From assembly GCF_010501075.1 (NCBI RefSeq), contig NZ_QVMN01000003.1, forward strand, positions 324,292 to 388,291: a stretch of 64,000 nt of DNA, given 5' to 3'. This DNA comes from Dysgonomonas sp. 25. Lineage in GTDB: Bacteria; Bacteroidota; Bacteroidia; Bacteroidales; Dysgonomonadaceae. This document shows positions 1 through 8,155 of the stretch, one piece after another. The number at the start of each line of letters is the position of its first letter. The first letter of the stretch is position 1. The translations under genes were made by a program, and so were the position numbers. The notes beneath the pieces are model-generated. The model did not search any database. It was not told the DNA's origin and saw nothing but the letters and a program-made list of their open reading frames with translations.

Positions 1-496
1 GCAATATCTTATGCTTCTCGGTGGTGGCGAGGATAAAAATGGCATGCTTAGGGGGCTCTTCCAATGTTTTGAGAAAAGCATTGAAGGCCGCCTGCGAAAG
101 CATATGCACCTCGTCGATGATATATACCTTGTATCGTCCTATTTGTGGCGGGATACGTACCTGATCGATAAGTGAGCGGATATCCTCTACCGAGTTGTTG
201 GAGGCGGCATCCAGCTCGTGAATGTTATACGAGCGGTTCTCATTGAATGCTACGCACGATTCGCACTGGTTGCAGGCTTCACCCTCGGCAGTAGGAGTGA
301 GGCAATTAATTGTTTTGGCAAAGATGCGGGCACAAGTCGTTTTTCCTACTCCACGCGGGCCACAGAACAAATAAGCATGTGCCAGTTTGTTCGAAGCTAT
401 CGCATTCAGCAGGGTAGTGGTCAGTGCACGCTGCCCTATCACCGAACGAAAGGTCGATGGGCGGTATTTACGAGCCGAAACAATATAATTTTCCAT
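1..496 (-). CDS. dnaX: DNA polymerase III subunit gamma/tau, N-terminal part (runs off window)
   Basis: This is the clamp-loader ATPase that loads the beta sliding clamp during replication. Only the first 165 codons are present; the rest lies beyond position 1. Visible are the Walker A motif GPRGVGKT (residues 46-53), four zinc-type cysteines (65, 75, 78, 81) and the Walker B DEVH (128-131), followed by the ATPase core motif around LKTLEEPP (142-149). All are diagnostic of the DnaX AAA+ domain. The ATG at 496 gives the expected N-terminus (MENYIVSARKYRP). A perfect -7 box on the minus strand (506-513) lies only about 10 bp upstream of the start, so the transcript would be almost leaderless. 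The gene is divergent from rnpB. Confidence 0.96.
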   Translation of the reverse strand, partial: MENYIVSARKYRPSTFRSVIGQRALTTTLLNAIASNKLAHAYLFCGPRGVGKTTCARIFAKTINCLTPTAEGEACNQCESCVAFNENRSYNIHELDAASNNSVEDIRSLIDQVRIPPQIGRYKVYIIDEVHMLSQAAFNAFLKTLEEPPKHAIFILATTEKHKIL

Positions 497-505
497 AGGC
501 GAAAA

Positions 506-536
506 CAAAGATAACTAAAATACTTTGTCGGTGAAA
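506..536 (-). promoter_or_regulatory. dnaX promoter (Bacteroidota -33/-7 type)
   Basis: Read on the minus strand: TTTC (533-536), 19-bp spacer, TATCTTTG (506-513). This fits the TTTG-N19-TAnnTTTG consensus with one mismatch and exact spacing. The predicted transcript start falls about 5 nt before the dnaX ATG. Confidence 0.6.
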
Positions 537-588
537 GAGGGTGAATCTTAAAAAGTGAGAAAGATATACAAGGCTGTCCGATTATTCT

Positions 589-596
589 TACCTTTG
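589..596 (+). promoter_or_regulatory. rnpB promoter -7 box
   Basis: TACCTTTG matches TAnnTTTG perfectly. It lies about 12 bp before the first paired base of RNase P RNA, which is the right distance for a transcript starting near 603. No good -33 TTTG is seen at 19-bp spacing. Confidence 0.5.
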
Positions 597-604
597 TGGC
601 AATA

Positions 605-965
605 AATGCAGTAGGCCGGTTTGTCGCTTGCCTCTCGGGGTAAGAGGAAAGTCCGGGCAACACAGAGCATCGCATTTCCTAACGGGAAGCTATCCGCGAG
701 GGTAGAGTTGAAGGTAACAGAAAATAACCGCCTTGCCATTGGCAGGGTAAGGGTGAAAAGGCGGGGTAAGAGCCCACCGGTCTGCATAGCAATATGCGGA
801 GCCGTACTACTTGCGAGTTGCAAGACCATGTATACCGGCGCATGTAGGGCTGCTCGTCCGATGCCGGGGGGTAGGTCGCTCGAGCTTACCGGTGACGGTA
901 AGTTTAGATAAATGACAGACACTCCATCTTTTTGGAGCACAGAACCCGGCTTACAGGCTTACTGT
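605..965 (+). ncRNA. rnpB: RNase P RNA (class A)
   Basis: This is the catalytic RNA of ribonuclease P, which removes the 5' leader of tRNA precursors. The hallmark GAGGAAAGTCCGGGC is at about 640-656. The central GGGTGAAAAGGCGGGGTAAGAG-type segment, with its following CCCACCG, is near 748-780, and the 3' segment ends with ACAGAACCCGGCTTACAGGC. The terminal stem P1 is visible: AGTAGGCC at 610-617 pairs with GGCTTACT at 956-963 through one G-U pair. The overlapping short ORFs on both strands are shadows. A hairpin terminator follows at 988. Confidence 0.96.
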
Positions 966-974
966 TTTATTTTT

Positions 975-1019
975 CAAAAAAGAAGAAAGCCCCGGAATGG
1001 ATGTCCGAGGCTATTTTTA
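975..1019. terminator. Bidirectional terminator between rnpB and lipoprotein gene
   Basis: AGCCCCGGA (988-996) pairs with TCCGAGGCT (1004-1012) with one mismatch. There is a T-run after it on the plus strand and an A-rich run (975-987) before it, so it can end transcription from both convergent genes. Confidence 0.75.
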
Positions 1020-1038
1020 TTGATTTCAGCGGAGTATA

Positions 1039-1962
1039 TTATTTCTTTCTTATGTATTTGAAAGTAATGCCGCTGTATGGGATGCTGGAAATAGGCTGTA
1101 TATGTTCCGGAAAACCGTATTCGTCATATGTGATTTCATATTCCTTCCGGTGATATCTTCCCCAAGGATCTGTAAATGACACTGCTGTCATAACGCCATC
1201 GCCTTTATTCGCCATTGTTTTCAGGTGGGCTGCTCTTGGCATGAATTCTTCGAACAAGAGGAATAGTACCCAGCTCGGAGTTTCTACATTGCGGAAAATA
1301 CCAAGTCCTTCACTATCATATTCTGTCTGAAGATCATTGTGCCCTTCGCGAGAAAAGGTACTCAATGGATCAAGTAATCTTCCGGCAGCATCGTAGGTAT
1401 AATCCACACTTCTATACACAGGGCCTGCTCTTGTGACATCTATTTTCGAAACCCATCCGTTGGCATTCAGTGTTATCGTATAATCCATTGGAGTTGCTGT
1501 CTCCACCGTTCCATCTTCGTTGTAATGAATCTCTTGATCCCAGCGAATAGTATTGCCTTCTTGGTGTAGAGGATACCCTTTTCTTGATGATGTCCTATCA
1601 CCATGCATCATTTTTTCGGAGATGGATGTAACAGTTCCGGCTTCGTTGTAATTAACCGAAAAGATGTAAACAAGGTCGGATGACTCAGATATACTTTCTT
1701 CTTTTACCGAAGCCAGACGATTCTGGTCGTCATAGGTGAAAGTATAATTCGCATTGCAAGCGAATCCTAAGAAGTCACCGAGTCTTCCTTTCATTTCGCT
1801 TGGCAAGAAGTCGTCTGCTGTTGCTGCAGGGAGTTCTGTTGATTCTTCGCCGCCACTTCCTTTGGGGCTGTTGTCATTGTTATCGTCGTCGCTACTACAA
1901 GATACTAATATGAGCGGGAGACAGATAAGTAAAGTTTGTATTACTGATTTAAATGTTCTCAT
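1039..1962 (-). CDS. Lipoprotein with YD-like repeats (DUF4595-like)
   Basis: A 307-aa protein. It starts with a type II signal peptide ending LILVSC, followed by an Asp/Asn-rich linker (SSDDDNNDN), so it is a lipidated outer- or periplasmic-face protein. The body has several strand-turn motifs of the form Y-x-Y-D-x-x-G/N-R-L (about residues 75-85, 188-196, 285-293). These resemble the short YD/RHS-type repeats of Bacteroidales DUF4595 lipoproteins. No catalytic motif is visible. Its function is unknown; binding of a surface ligand or glycan is only a guess. It is a single gene, convergent with rnpB. Confidence 0.8.
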   Translation of the reverse strand: MRTFKSVIQTLLICLPLILVSCSSDDDNNDNSPKGSGGEESTELPAATADDFLPSEMKGRLGDFLGFACNANYTFTYDDQNRLASVKEESISESSDLVYIFSVNYNEAGTVTSISEKMMHGDRTSSRKGYPLHQEGNTIRWDQEIHYNEDGTVETATPMDYTITLNANGWVSKIDVTRAGPVYRSVDYTYDAAGRLLDPLSTFSREGHNDLQTEYDSEGLGIFRNVETPSWVLFLLFEEFMPRAAHLKTMANKGDGVMTAVSFTDPWGRYHRKEYEITYDEYGFPEHIQPISSIPYSGITFKYIRKK

Positions 1963-2060
1963 AACTTCTTTTTAATTTGTGTATTATTTAATATATTATC
2001 TTTATATTCAGCAAAATATTGGACAAATATATTTATAAGAAGAATGTGAAAATTATTTAG

Positions 2061-2144
2061 TAGACGAAATGGGTTTTTGGGTCGACGAAATTGCTTATTT
2101 CGTAGACGAAACTGCCTGTTTTGTAGATGAAGCAGGAAATCAAA
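2061..2144 (-). repeat. Four degenerate 21-bp tandem repeats
   Basis: Four units of exactly 21 bp (2061-2081, 2082-2102, 2103-2123, 2124-2144) downstream of prs. On the minus strand each ends in a TTTCGTCTA-like core; the unit at 2103-2123 is CAAAACAGGCAGTTTCGTCTA read as two halves. In one minus frame the array stays open and would encode heptads of the form F-V/I-Y-x-x-x-x. There is no convincing gene start, so I list it as a repeat, not a CDS. Confidence 0.7.
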
Positions 2145-2211
2145 ATGAACAATAAACAACAAAAGATGCCTTGGATAAGACATCTTCTATTGGCGTTGGT
2201 TATATGATATA

Positions 2212-3150
2212 TTACAATACGTATAGCGAACTTATCGACTGGTTGCTGCATACGCGGCGGATAGCATCGGCAAATACATCGGCAACAGGGAGTATTGTTA
2301 CTTTAGCCGATTTCTTCGGATAAGGGATGCTGTCGGTGAATACCATCTCTGTCAGAGCCGATTCGTCGATGCGTTGCGATGCCGGATCGGACATGACGGC
2401 GTGGCTGGCGATGGCGCGTACCGAGCGTGCTCCGTTGGCCATCATCAGGTCGGCAGCTTTGGTGATTGTTCCCGCAGTGTCTACAATATCGTCTACCAGC
2501 AGGACGTCCATATCTGTTACGTCTCCGATGATTTGCATTTCGGATATAACGTTTGCTTTTTTGCGTAGCTTGTAGCAAATTACCATCGGGAAACCGAAGT
2601 ATTTGGCATACGAACTGGCACGTTTTGTACCTCCCACATCAGGAGTTGCAATCACGAGGTTATCCGAATTCAGCGATTTGATGTAGTCGACAAAGATAGC
2701 CGAAGCATATAAGTGGTCGACAGGTACATTGAAGAAGCCTTGTATCTGGTCGGCATGTAAATCCATAGTTATCAAACGATTGATTCCGGCTGCGCTGAGC
2801 ATATCGGCAATCAGCTTTGCCCCGATGGATACGCGGGGTTTGTCTTTACGGTCTTGGCGTGCCCATCCGAAATAGGGAATAACCGCTACAATAGAGCGTG
2901 CCGAAGCTCTTTTGGCTGCGTCTATCATCAGCAGCAACTCCATCAGGTTGTCGGAAGTAGGGAATGTGGATTGTACCAGAAATACTTGGTGTCCACGGAT
3001 CGATTCTTCGTACGAAACTGAAAACTCGCCATCGGCAAAACGTTCTATATTCATTTGTCCGAGTGGACATCCTAAACTTGCACAGATTTTTTCGGCCAGA
3101 TAACGGGAGTTTGTTCCCGCAAAAATCTTAAAAGGCACATCTTCTACCAT
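2212..3150 (-). CDS. prs: Ribose-phosphate pyrophosphokinase (PRPP synthase)
   Basis: Makes PRPP from ribose 5-phosphate and ATP for purine, pyrimidine, His, Trp and NAD synthesis in the cytoplasm. It is 312 aa, the usual class I length. Visible motifs are the regulatory flexible loop FGWARQDRKDK (94-104), the metal-binding D-L-H-A-D-Q region (130-135) and the PRPP-binding loop DVLLVDDIVDTAGT (about 215-228). A minus-strand TACTTTTG box (3195-3202) sits about 45 bp upstream and fits the Bacteroidota -7 element. It is monocistronic, with the 21-bp repeat array behind it. Confidence 0.97.
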   Translation of the reverse strand: MVEDVPFKIFAGTNSRYLAEKICASLGCPLGQMNIERFADGEFSVSYEESIRGHQVFLVQSTFPTSDNLMELLLMIDAAKRASARSIVAVIPYFGWARQDRKDKPRVSIGAKLIADMLSAAGINRLITMDLHADQIQGFFNVPVDHLYASAIFVDYIKSLNSDNLVIATPDVGGTKRASSYAKYFGFPMVICYKLRKKANVISEMQIIGDVTDMDVLLVDDIVDTAGTITKAADLMMANGARSVRAIASHAVMSDPASQRIDESALTEMVFTDSIPYPKKSAKVTILPVADVFADAIRRVCSNQSISSLYVL

Positions 3151-3230
3151 TGTTTGATAAGCTTAAAAGTTCAACTACATTCTCGTTAACCCCACAAAAG
3201 TATAAAATAGAAATGAGTTTCGAGCATTAT

Positions 3231-4919
3231 TTAAAACGAAATTTTGACAATCATTCCCGAACGGGCATTCAGTTTCGTTTTAATCGAATTCGGGAAGTTA
3301 TCGTCCAACGCAAATGGCTTGTTTGTCAGTAGTTCTTTCGCGCCTTTCACCTTTGCCGGCGATAGTTTCATATATTCGTAGGCTTCGTCGGGGATGACAG
3401 TCGAAACTTCGGCTTGGTGATCGGAGAAATTGGCGATGATGAACAGTAATTCTTTCTTGTATGCGCGCAGAAAGGCGTATTGTTTGGTAGAATCGAAGTA
3501 TGGATTCTCGTAATTGACATACATCAAGTCGAAGAATGTTCCTTTGCTGATGGCATCTTCTGTTACGCAGCTACTCAATAGTTGTGTATAGAATTTACGC
3601 AACTTTGCTTGCTCTTTTGTCAATCCTGCTGTGCCGAATTTACCGCCATTTCGCCAGTTGCGGATAGTCTCTACCGACCAGTAGTCGAAGATAGTGGTGC
3701 GCCCGTCGAGGCCGCTGAACCCTTCTTTGTCCATGCCGCGCTCGCCCAGTTCTTGTCCGGCGTAAATCATCATGGGATTGGTATTCATCGTGGCCGAAAC
3801 AATCATTCCGGGGATAGCTTTGAAAGCATCGCCTGCGAAGAAATCGGACGCAACACGCTGCTCGTCGTGGTTTTCGAGGAAATTGAGCATTTTCTTTTCC
3901 AATCCGTTGAGGCTTTGCCAGCAAAAGGTAATATCCGATGCCGGTTGATGTCCGCAGATAATATTTCGCAAGGTGTCGTACAGCCCGACTTTGTCGTACA
4001 AGTAGTCGAACCCTGCGTTTATATAGTTCTGATATTGATGAGGAACATATATCTCGCCGATAAAAATAACCGGTTTATAGTTGGCTTTTACTTCTTTTAT
4101 CACCCAGTTCCAAAATTCGACAGGAACCATTTCTGCCATATCGCAGCGGAAACCGTCGATTCCTTTCGATGCCCAGAAGCAAAGAATATCTTTCAGTTTC
4201 AGCCATAAGTCCGGCACCGGCACAAAATGAGGCGCACGTCCGTTCATATAGTCGATGCCGTAATTGAGTTTCACGGTTTCGTACCAATCATTTATCGAGG
4301 GTTTGTTATCGAAGTGGTCGTTTCCGGTGACTTTCGCCGGCTCTTCTATATATTCTCCTTCGCCCGTTGTGTGCGGGAATTGCAACTCCAATCGCTTTCC
4401 GGGGATATAATAGTAATTATTGTCGGGATTGAAAGCTTCGGCGGAATTGTCGCTTCCGCCTATGTCTTTTACCTTTTTGGGTTTTGCATCCGAATGGTAT
4501 TGGCGGGCAGTGTGGTTCGGCACAAAATCGAGGATAACCTTCAACCCGTTTTCGTGCGAACGCTTTATCAGTTGCTCAAACTCGTGTACGCGTTTCCCTA
4601 CTTCGTCAGCCAAATCGGGATCTACATCGTAATAGTCTTTGATGGCATACGGCGAACCGGCATTGCCTTTTACTACATCGGGATGATCTTTGGCGATACC
4701 GAAGGCCGAATAATCGGTTTTGGTGGCATGTTCCAATACGCCGGTATACCAGATATGCGAAAATCCCATCCGCTTGATTTCTTTCAGCGCTTTATTGTCA
4801 AAGGCCGAGAATTTACCCGAGCCGTTTTCTTCTAATGTTCCGTTTTCTTTGTTTGTTGTGTTGCTGTTTCCGAACCAGCGCGGGAAAACCTGATATATCA
4901 GTACTTTTTCATCTTTCAT
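3231..4919 (-). CDS. GH13-family alpha-amylase/glucosidase, cytoplasmic
   Basis: A 562-aa alpha-amylase superfamily enzyme without a signal peptide, so it probably acts on intracellular alpha-glucans or maltodextrins. The four GH13 signature regions are present: DFVPNH (region I), GFRCDMAE with the nucleophile Asp at about 260, IGEIY with the acid/base Glu at about 289, and ENHDEQR with the transition-state Asp at about 351. A C-terminal beta domain follows. Compact cytoplasmic amylases of this kind are common in Bacteroidales. The exact specificity (amylase, glucosidase or cyclomaltodextrinase) cannot be read from the sequence. Confidence 0.92.
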   Translation of the reverse strand: MKDEKVLIYQVFPRWFGNSNTTNKENGTLEENGSGKFSAFDNKALKEIKRMGFSHIWYTGVLEHATKTDYSAFGIAKDHPDVVKGNAGSPYAIKDYYDVDPDLADEVGKRVHEFEQLIKRSHENGLKVILDFVPNHTARQYHSDAKPKKVKDIGGSDNSAEAFNPDNNYYYIPGKRLELQFPHTTGEGEYIEEPAKVTGNDHFDNKPSINDWYETVKLNYGIDYMNGRAPHFVPVPDLWLKLKDILCFWASKGIDGFRCDMAEMVPVEFWNWVIKEVKANYKPVIFIGEIYVPHQYQNYINAGFDYLYDKVGLYDTLRNIICGHQPASDITFCWQSLNGLEKKMLNFLENHDEQRVASDFFAGDAFKAIPGMIVSATMNTNPMMIYAGQELGERGMDKEGFSGLDGRTTIFDYWSVETIRNWRNGGKFGTAGLTKEQAKLRKFYTQLLSSCVTEDAISKGTFFDLMYVNYENPYFDSTKQYAFLRAYKKELLFIIANFSDHQAEVSTVIPDEAYEYMKLSPAKVKGAKELLTNKPFALDDNFPNSIKTKLNARSGMIVKISF

Positions 4920-4972
4920 AATCCGATAGTTTAACTGAATTGTTAATTTGCATCTAAAATAGAAAATTCTTT

Positions 4973-5776
4973 TTAGTGAACAAAGGTACTTAGTTTATGT
5001 TCGTTTTCTTCCATCCATTTTAATGTAAAGTTGTACCCCCTTTGATATATTTCGCGTGGGTGTTCCAGGTCGAACATCGGATATTCGTTCAGGTTGGCCA
5101 GTTCGAGGAGAATGTCGCACAGTTGCCTGTCGAGGAATGTATTCGAGATAGAAAGATAGTGGTAAGACCTCTCTATGATATATTTAAGCGATTCACGATA
5201 TTTCACCCGGTTCAGCGGGCTGACGTTGACGCCTATTATCGTTTTGCATTGTTTGCGGATTATCGAAACAGGGAAGTTCTTGAACAACCCTCCGTCTACA
5301 TAATGCTTCCCGCCTATTTCCACAGGGGAGAAAACGATGGGGAAAGCGCACGACGCAACAATCGTTTCGAGTAAAGGGCCGGACGAAAAGGTATGTGATT
5401 TGCCTTCTTCTATATCCGTTGCCACTACCAATAAAGGTATTTTTAATTCTTCGAAAGTGCGGGCTGTCAGATGCTTTTCCAGAAAGGCGTAGAACGGTTT
5501 GGTATGGAAGAATCCGCATTTGGGCATTGTAATCTGTGCAAACTGCTTAAAGGCTTTCTTCTCGAACAGGGTTATGATGTCGTGCGGCTCGTATCCGTCG
5601 GCAATCAGTACGCCGGCCAATGCTCCTGCACTTGTGCCCGAAATGATGTCGGGTGAGATACCATTATCCTGCAACGCCTGCATCACGCCCAGATGCGCAA
5701 AGCCTTTTGCTCCGCCTCCGCTGAGGGCAACGCCCAGCTTGTATGTTTTTGTATTGTCAGCCTTTTGTGTAGACAT
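4973..5776 (-). CDS. Patatin-like phospholipase
   Basis: A 267-aa serine hydrolase of the patatin family (Ser-Asp dyad), expected to deacylate phospholipids or lysophospholipids. The oxyanion motif SGGGAKG is at 19-25, the nucleophile elbow GTSAG at 47-51 with Ser49, and the catalytic Asp is in DGG near residue 161. There is no signal peptide and no C-terminal beta-barrel, so this is the short RssA/YchK-like cytoplasmic type, not an autotransporter fusion. A terminator-like hairpin at 5803-5832 separates it from the gene upstream. Confidence 0.92.
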   Translation of the reverse strand: MSTQKADNTKTYKLGVALSGGGAKGFAHLGVMQALQDNGISPDIISGTSAGALAGVLIADGYEPHDIITLFEKKAFKQFAQITMPKCGFFHTKPFYAFLEKHLTARTFEELKIPLLVVATDIEEGKSHTFSSGPLLETIVASCAFPIVFSPVEIGGKHYVDGGLFKNFPVSIIRKQCKTIIGVNVSPLNRVKYRESLKYIIERSYHYLSISNTFLDRQLCDILLELANLNEYPMFDLEHPREIYQRGYNFTLKWMEENEHKLSTFVH

Positions 5777-5802
5777 AATCGAATTAATTTAATAGTAGGT
5801 GT

Positions 5803-5832
5803 ACAAAAAAGAGAAACATTGTGTTTCTCTTT
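5803..5832 (-). terminator. Terminator of the T9SS-like gene
   Basis: AAAGAGAAAC (5808-5817) and GTTTCTCTTT (5823-5832) form a perfect 10-bp stem with a 5-nt loop. Read on the minus strand it is followed by a T-run (A-run at 5804-5809). Confidence 0.7.
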
Positions 5833-5863
5833 CTGCTATATTTTTAGGAGTGCGCCAGTATTG

Positions 5864-6211
5864 TTATCTGACGACTATCTTTTTAGTCACTTTCCCCGAT
5901 TTCAGGATATAGATGCCTTTGGGTAACTCTATATTGTAATTGGTCGTATAGTTTTTCAGTTGTCTGCTGGTCACTTTTACACCCAGAATGCTATATACGT
6001 CCAATGTGTTTTTGGTAGAAACATTTTCGAGCCGGATAGTTGTCGAACTGTTGATGTAGACATCGATTGTCATCAAATTTTCGGGATTGTTTTCGTCTCG
6101 TTCGGAAAGTTCTTCATTGATAAACGCATCAACTCCCACCTCGGCATTCAGCGAAGTGGAGTAAACCGTCAATAGCGTAAAAATCAATGTAGTATAAAGT
6201 AATTTCTTCAT
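5864..6211 (-). CDS. Small secreted protein with T9SS type A-like sorting domain
   Basis: 115 aa when started at the ATG at 6211, which gives a clean signal peptide (MKKLLYTTLIF through SLNA). Upstream in-frame starts would place the signal peptide internally. After a short acidic linker, nearly the whole mature protein is one beta domain. It has the pattern LDVYSILGVKV, then LPKGIYILK, then a basic end KKIVVR. This is the layout of the Por/T9SS C-terminal sorting signal normally found at the end of large secreted proteins, here without a cargo domain. It could be a decoy, a tiny surface protein or a degenerate remnant. The hairpin at 5803-5832 is its terminator. Confidence 0.75.
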   Translation of the reverse strand: MKKLLYTTLIFTLLTVYSTSLNAEVGVDAFINEELSERDENNPENLMTIDVYINSSTTIRLENVSTKNTLDVYSILGVKVTSRQLKNYTTNYNIELPKGIYILKSGKVTKKIVVR

Positions 6212-6289
6212 TCCGATTTTAACCACTGATGCAAATATAACTATATAAATAAGAAAGAGAATTAAAATAGGCAAAAAAAACGATTTGGT

Positions 6290-7204
6290 TCACAATTTTT
6301 CACATAGCCCTTCGTTGGCGAGGATTGTATTCGGGAATATCTCTTGTGCCTCCCTCAAGAAGATTCTGTTGTCGGGGTAGCGTGCCGAGAAGTGGCCGAT
6401 GATGAGTTTTCCGGCATTCGCCAGTTTGGCTATCTGTGCTGCCTGCGCTGCCGTAGCATGTCCGCGCGATGTGGCTTGCGGCAGTTCGTTGTTGGTGTAA
6501 GTGGCCTCGTGGTATAACACATCTACCCCCTCGATAATGGGCACGATGGCTTCGTCGTATATCGTGTCTGAGCAATAGGCATAACTGCGGGCTTTATCGG
6601 CAGGCTTGGTCAACTTGGCATTGGGTACGACTGTTCCGTCCTCTTTCACAAAGTCGGCACCTTGCTTAATAGCTACCCTGTCTCTGATAGGAATCTGGTA
6701 AAATTCTACCATATCTTTTATGAGGCGGGCTTCCTTCTCCTTTTCGCGGAAGAGGAATCCGGCACAAGGGATGCGATGCTTCAACGGGATGGTGCTGACC
6801 GTGAGGGAACGGTCTTCGTATATTACTTCGTTCTTTTCCGGCGCGAAAGGTTCTATCTTTACATTGAAGGGGTTATCCCTGCAAAAGTAGTCTAACTGCG
6901 GACGTAGCAACTTTTCGAGGTCGGCATGGGCATGGATGACGAGGTCGCCTGTGCGTCCGAGCAGAGCCAATGTGGAGATGAAACCGATTAGCCCGAAGCA
7001 ATGGTCGCCATGCAGGTGCGTAATGAAGATACGGTTGAGACGGCTGAATGATAGCTTGCTCTTGCGGAATTGGAGTTGCGCTCCTTCGCCGCAATCGAGC
7101 ATAAACAGTTTCTCCCGTATATTCACCACTTGTGTGGATGGGAAATGCTGTAAAGTGGGCGTTGCCGAGCCGCATCCTAATATGTTGACATCGAATTTTT
7201 CCAT
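6290..7204 (-). CDS. rnz: Ribonuclease Z (tRNA 3' processing)
   Basis: A metallo-beta-lactamase-fold endonuclease that cuts the 3' trailer from tRNA precursors. At 304 aa it is the short form. The zinc motif HLHGDH is at 63-68, and further ligands lie in the HEATY and GHFSARY segments near the C-terminus. The long flexible arm of the family is represented by the charged region around residues 140-200. It is the last gene of a minus-strand run queD-queE-rnz, with only 5 bp after queE, so the run makes tRNA maturation and modification enzymes together. Confidence 0.95.
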   Translation of the reverse strand: MEKFDVNILGCGSATPTLQHFPSTQVVNIREKLFMLDCGEGAQLQFRKSKLSFSRLNRIFITHLHGDHCFGLIGFISTLALLGRTGDLVIHAHADLEKLLRPQLDYFCRDNPFNVKIEPFAPEKNEVIYEDRSLTVSTIPLKHRIPCAGFLFREKEKEARLIKDMVEFYQIPIRDRVAIKQGADFVKEDGTVVPNAKLTKPADKARSYAYCSDTIYDEAIVPIIEGVDVLYHEATYTNNELPQATSRGHATAAQAAQIAKLANAGKLIIGHFSARYPDNRIFLREAQEIFPNTILANEGLCEKL

Positions 7205-7209
7205 GTGGT

Positions 7210-7791
7210 TTATTCTATGTGTATCAGTTTGTGTACCTGGAGGCTAAGCTTCCATTGAGGGTTATTCTTAATAAAGTCTACGCAATAAGCTATATTTTCC
7301 ATATTCAGCCTGTCGCCGTCGAATACCGGGCTGAGGAAATAGTTTGTGGCCGCAGGCAGCATCGTTGTGTCGGGTATGGCGTCGCCTTTCTTTACCGGGA
7401 TGCGTATTTCGTGCGCAAAAGGGATAATGGATTTCAGCTTCTCGTAATTCCCTTTCGGGCTACAGGCGATATAATCGAGCAATGATGGTACGGGGCGCGT
7501 TCCGTTGGTTTCTATAGCCTGTTTATAGCCATGTCCGGCAAAGAATTTCAGGTGTTCGTCTTTCAACTGCAAAGTTGGTTCGCCACCTGTCCAGATAATC
7601 CATTTGCAGGGATATTGGGCTATCTGGTCCAGTAGTTGCGGCATGGTCATTTCTTCGCCTGTCTCGAAATCGGTATCGCAGAAATCGCAAGCCAGATTGC
7701 ATTTCGTCAGGCGAATAAAGATAGAAGCTTCGCCCTGCCGCCCCCCTTCGCCCTGCAAGGAGTAGAATATTTCATTTACAATCAGCTTCAT
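7210..7791 (-). CDS. queE: 7-carboxy-7-deazaguanine synthase
   Basis: A radical SAM enzyme that rearranges 6-carboxytetrahydropterin to 7-carboxy-7-deazaguanine in queuosine synthesis. The iron-sulfur cysteines are Cys31, Cys35 and Cys38 in the C-x3-C-x2-C motif, and the GGEPTL motif follows near residue 79. The N-terminal NEIFYSLQGEG signature is typical of QueE. It is 193 aa, the short form found in many bacteria. The start overlaps the end of queD by 20 bp, consistent with translational coupling and sequential reactions. Confidence 0.96.
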   Translation of the reverse strand: MKLIVNEIFYSLQGEGGRQGEASIFIRLTKCNLACDFCDTDFETGEEMTMPQLLDQIAQYPCKWIIWTGGEPTLQLKDEHLKFFAGHGYKQAIETNGTRPVPSLLDYIACSPKGNYEKLKSIIPFAHEIRIPVKKGDAIPDTTMLPAATNYFLSPVFDGDRLNMENIAYCVDFIKNNPQWKLSLQVHKLIHIE

Positions 7792-8134
7792 AGATAGCTG
7801 TTGTTTTGGGTGTTTCCGAAACTTCTACGGCGTACAGTTCGGGCATTTCCGGCTTGAATCTGTCGTAAATAGCCTTTGCCATATTTTCGGCAGTCGGGTT
7901 GAACGGAAATACATCATTCAGGTGACGGTGGTCGAGTTCGTTGTCGATGTATTCCTTTACGGCGCTCAACTCGCGATAGTCTTTTACGAAACCGACTTTG
8001 TTCAGTTGCTCCGCTTTCAGATGGACTGTGACAATATAGTTGTGCCCGTGCATGCGTGCGCAAGGGTGTTCCTGCGGAAGCCCTTCTAATATGTGCGATG
8101 CCGAAAAGGCAAATTGTTTACTTATTTTGTACAT
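7772..8134 (-). CDS. queD: 6-carboxytetrahydropterin synthase
   Basis: Converts dihydroneopterin triphosphate to 6-carboxytetrahydropterin, the step before QueE in queuosine synthesis. It is 120 aa, a full single-domain PTPS fold. The zinc-binding histidines are visible at 14 (FSASH), 29 and 31 (MHGHNY), and the catalytic Cys25 is in HPCARMHG. The ELDHRHLND motif in the middle is also characteristic. It is the first gene of the queD-queE-rnz group. No preQ1 riboswitch was recognised upstream. Confidence 0.96.
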   Translation of the reverse strand: MYKISKQFAFSASHILEGLPQEHPCARMHGHNYIVTVHLKAEQLNKVGFVKDYRELSAVKEYIDNELDHRHLNDVFPFNPTAENMAKAIYDRFKPEMPELYAVEVSETPKTTAIYEADCK

Positions 8135-8155
8135 ATCTTATTTATGAATAATACT

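Noticed and set aside
548-940. Open frames on both strands across 548-940
   Set aside because: They lie inside RNase P RNA, which is clear from its conserved motifs and P1 stem.
2103-2251. Small membrane protein with F-V-Y heptads downstream of prs
   Set aside because: Its start lies inside prs in another frame and no promoter or ribosome site is visible. The repeat is reported instead.
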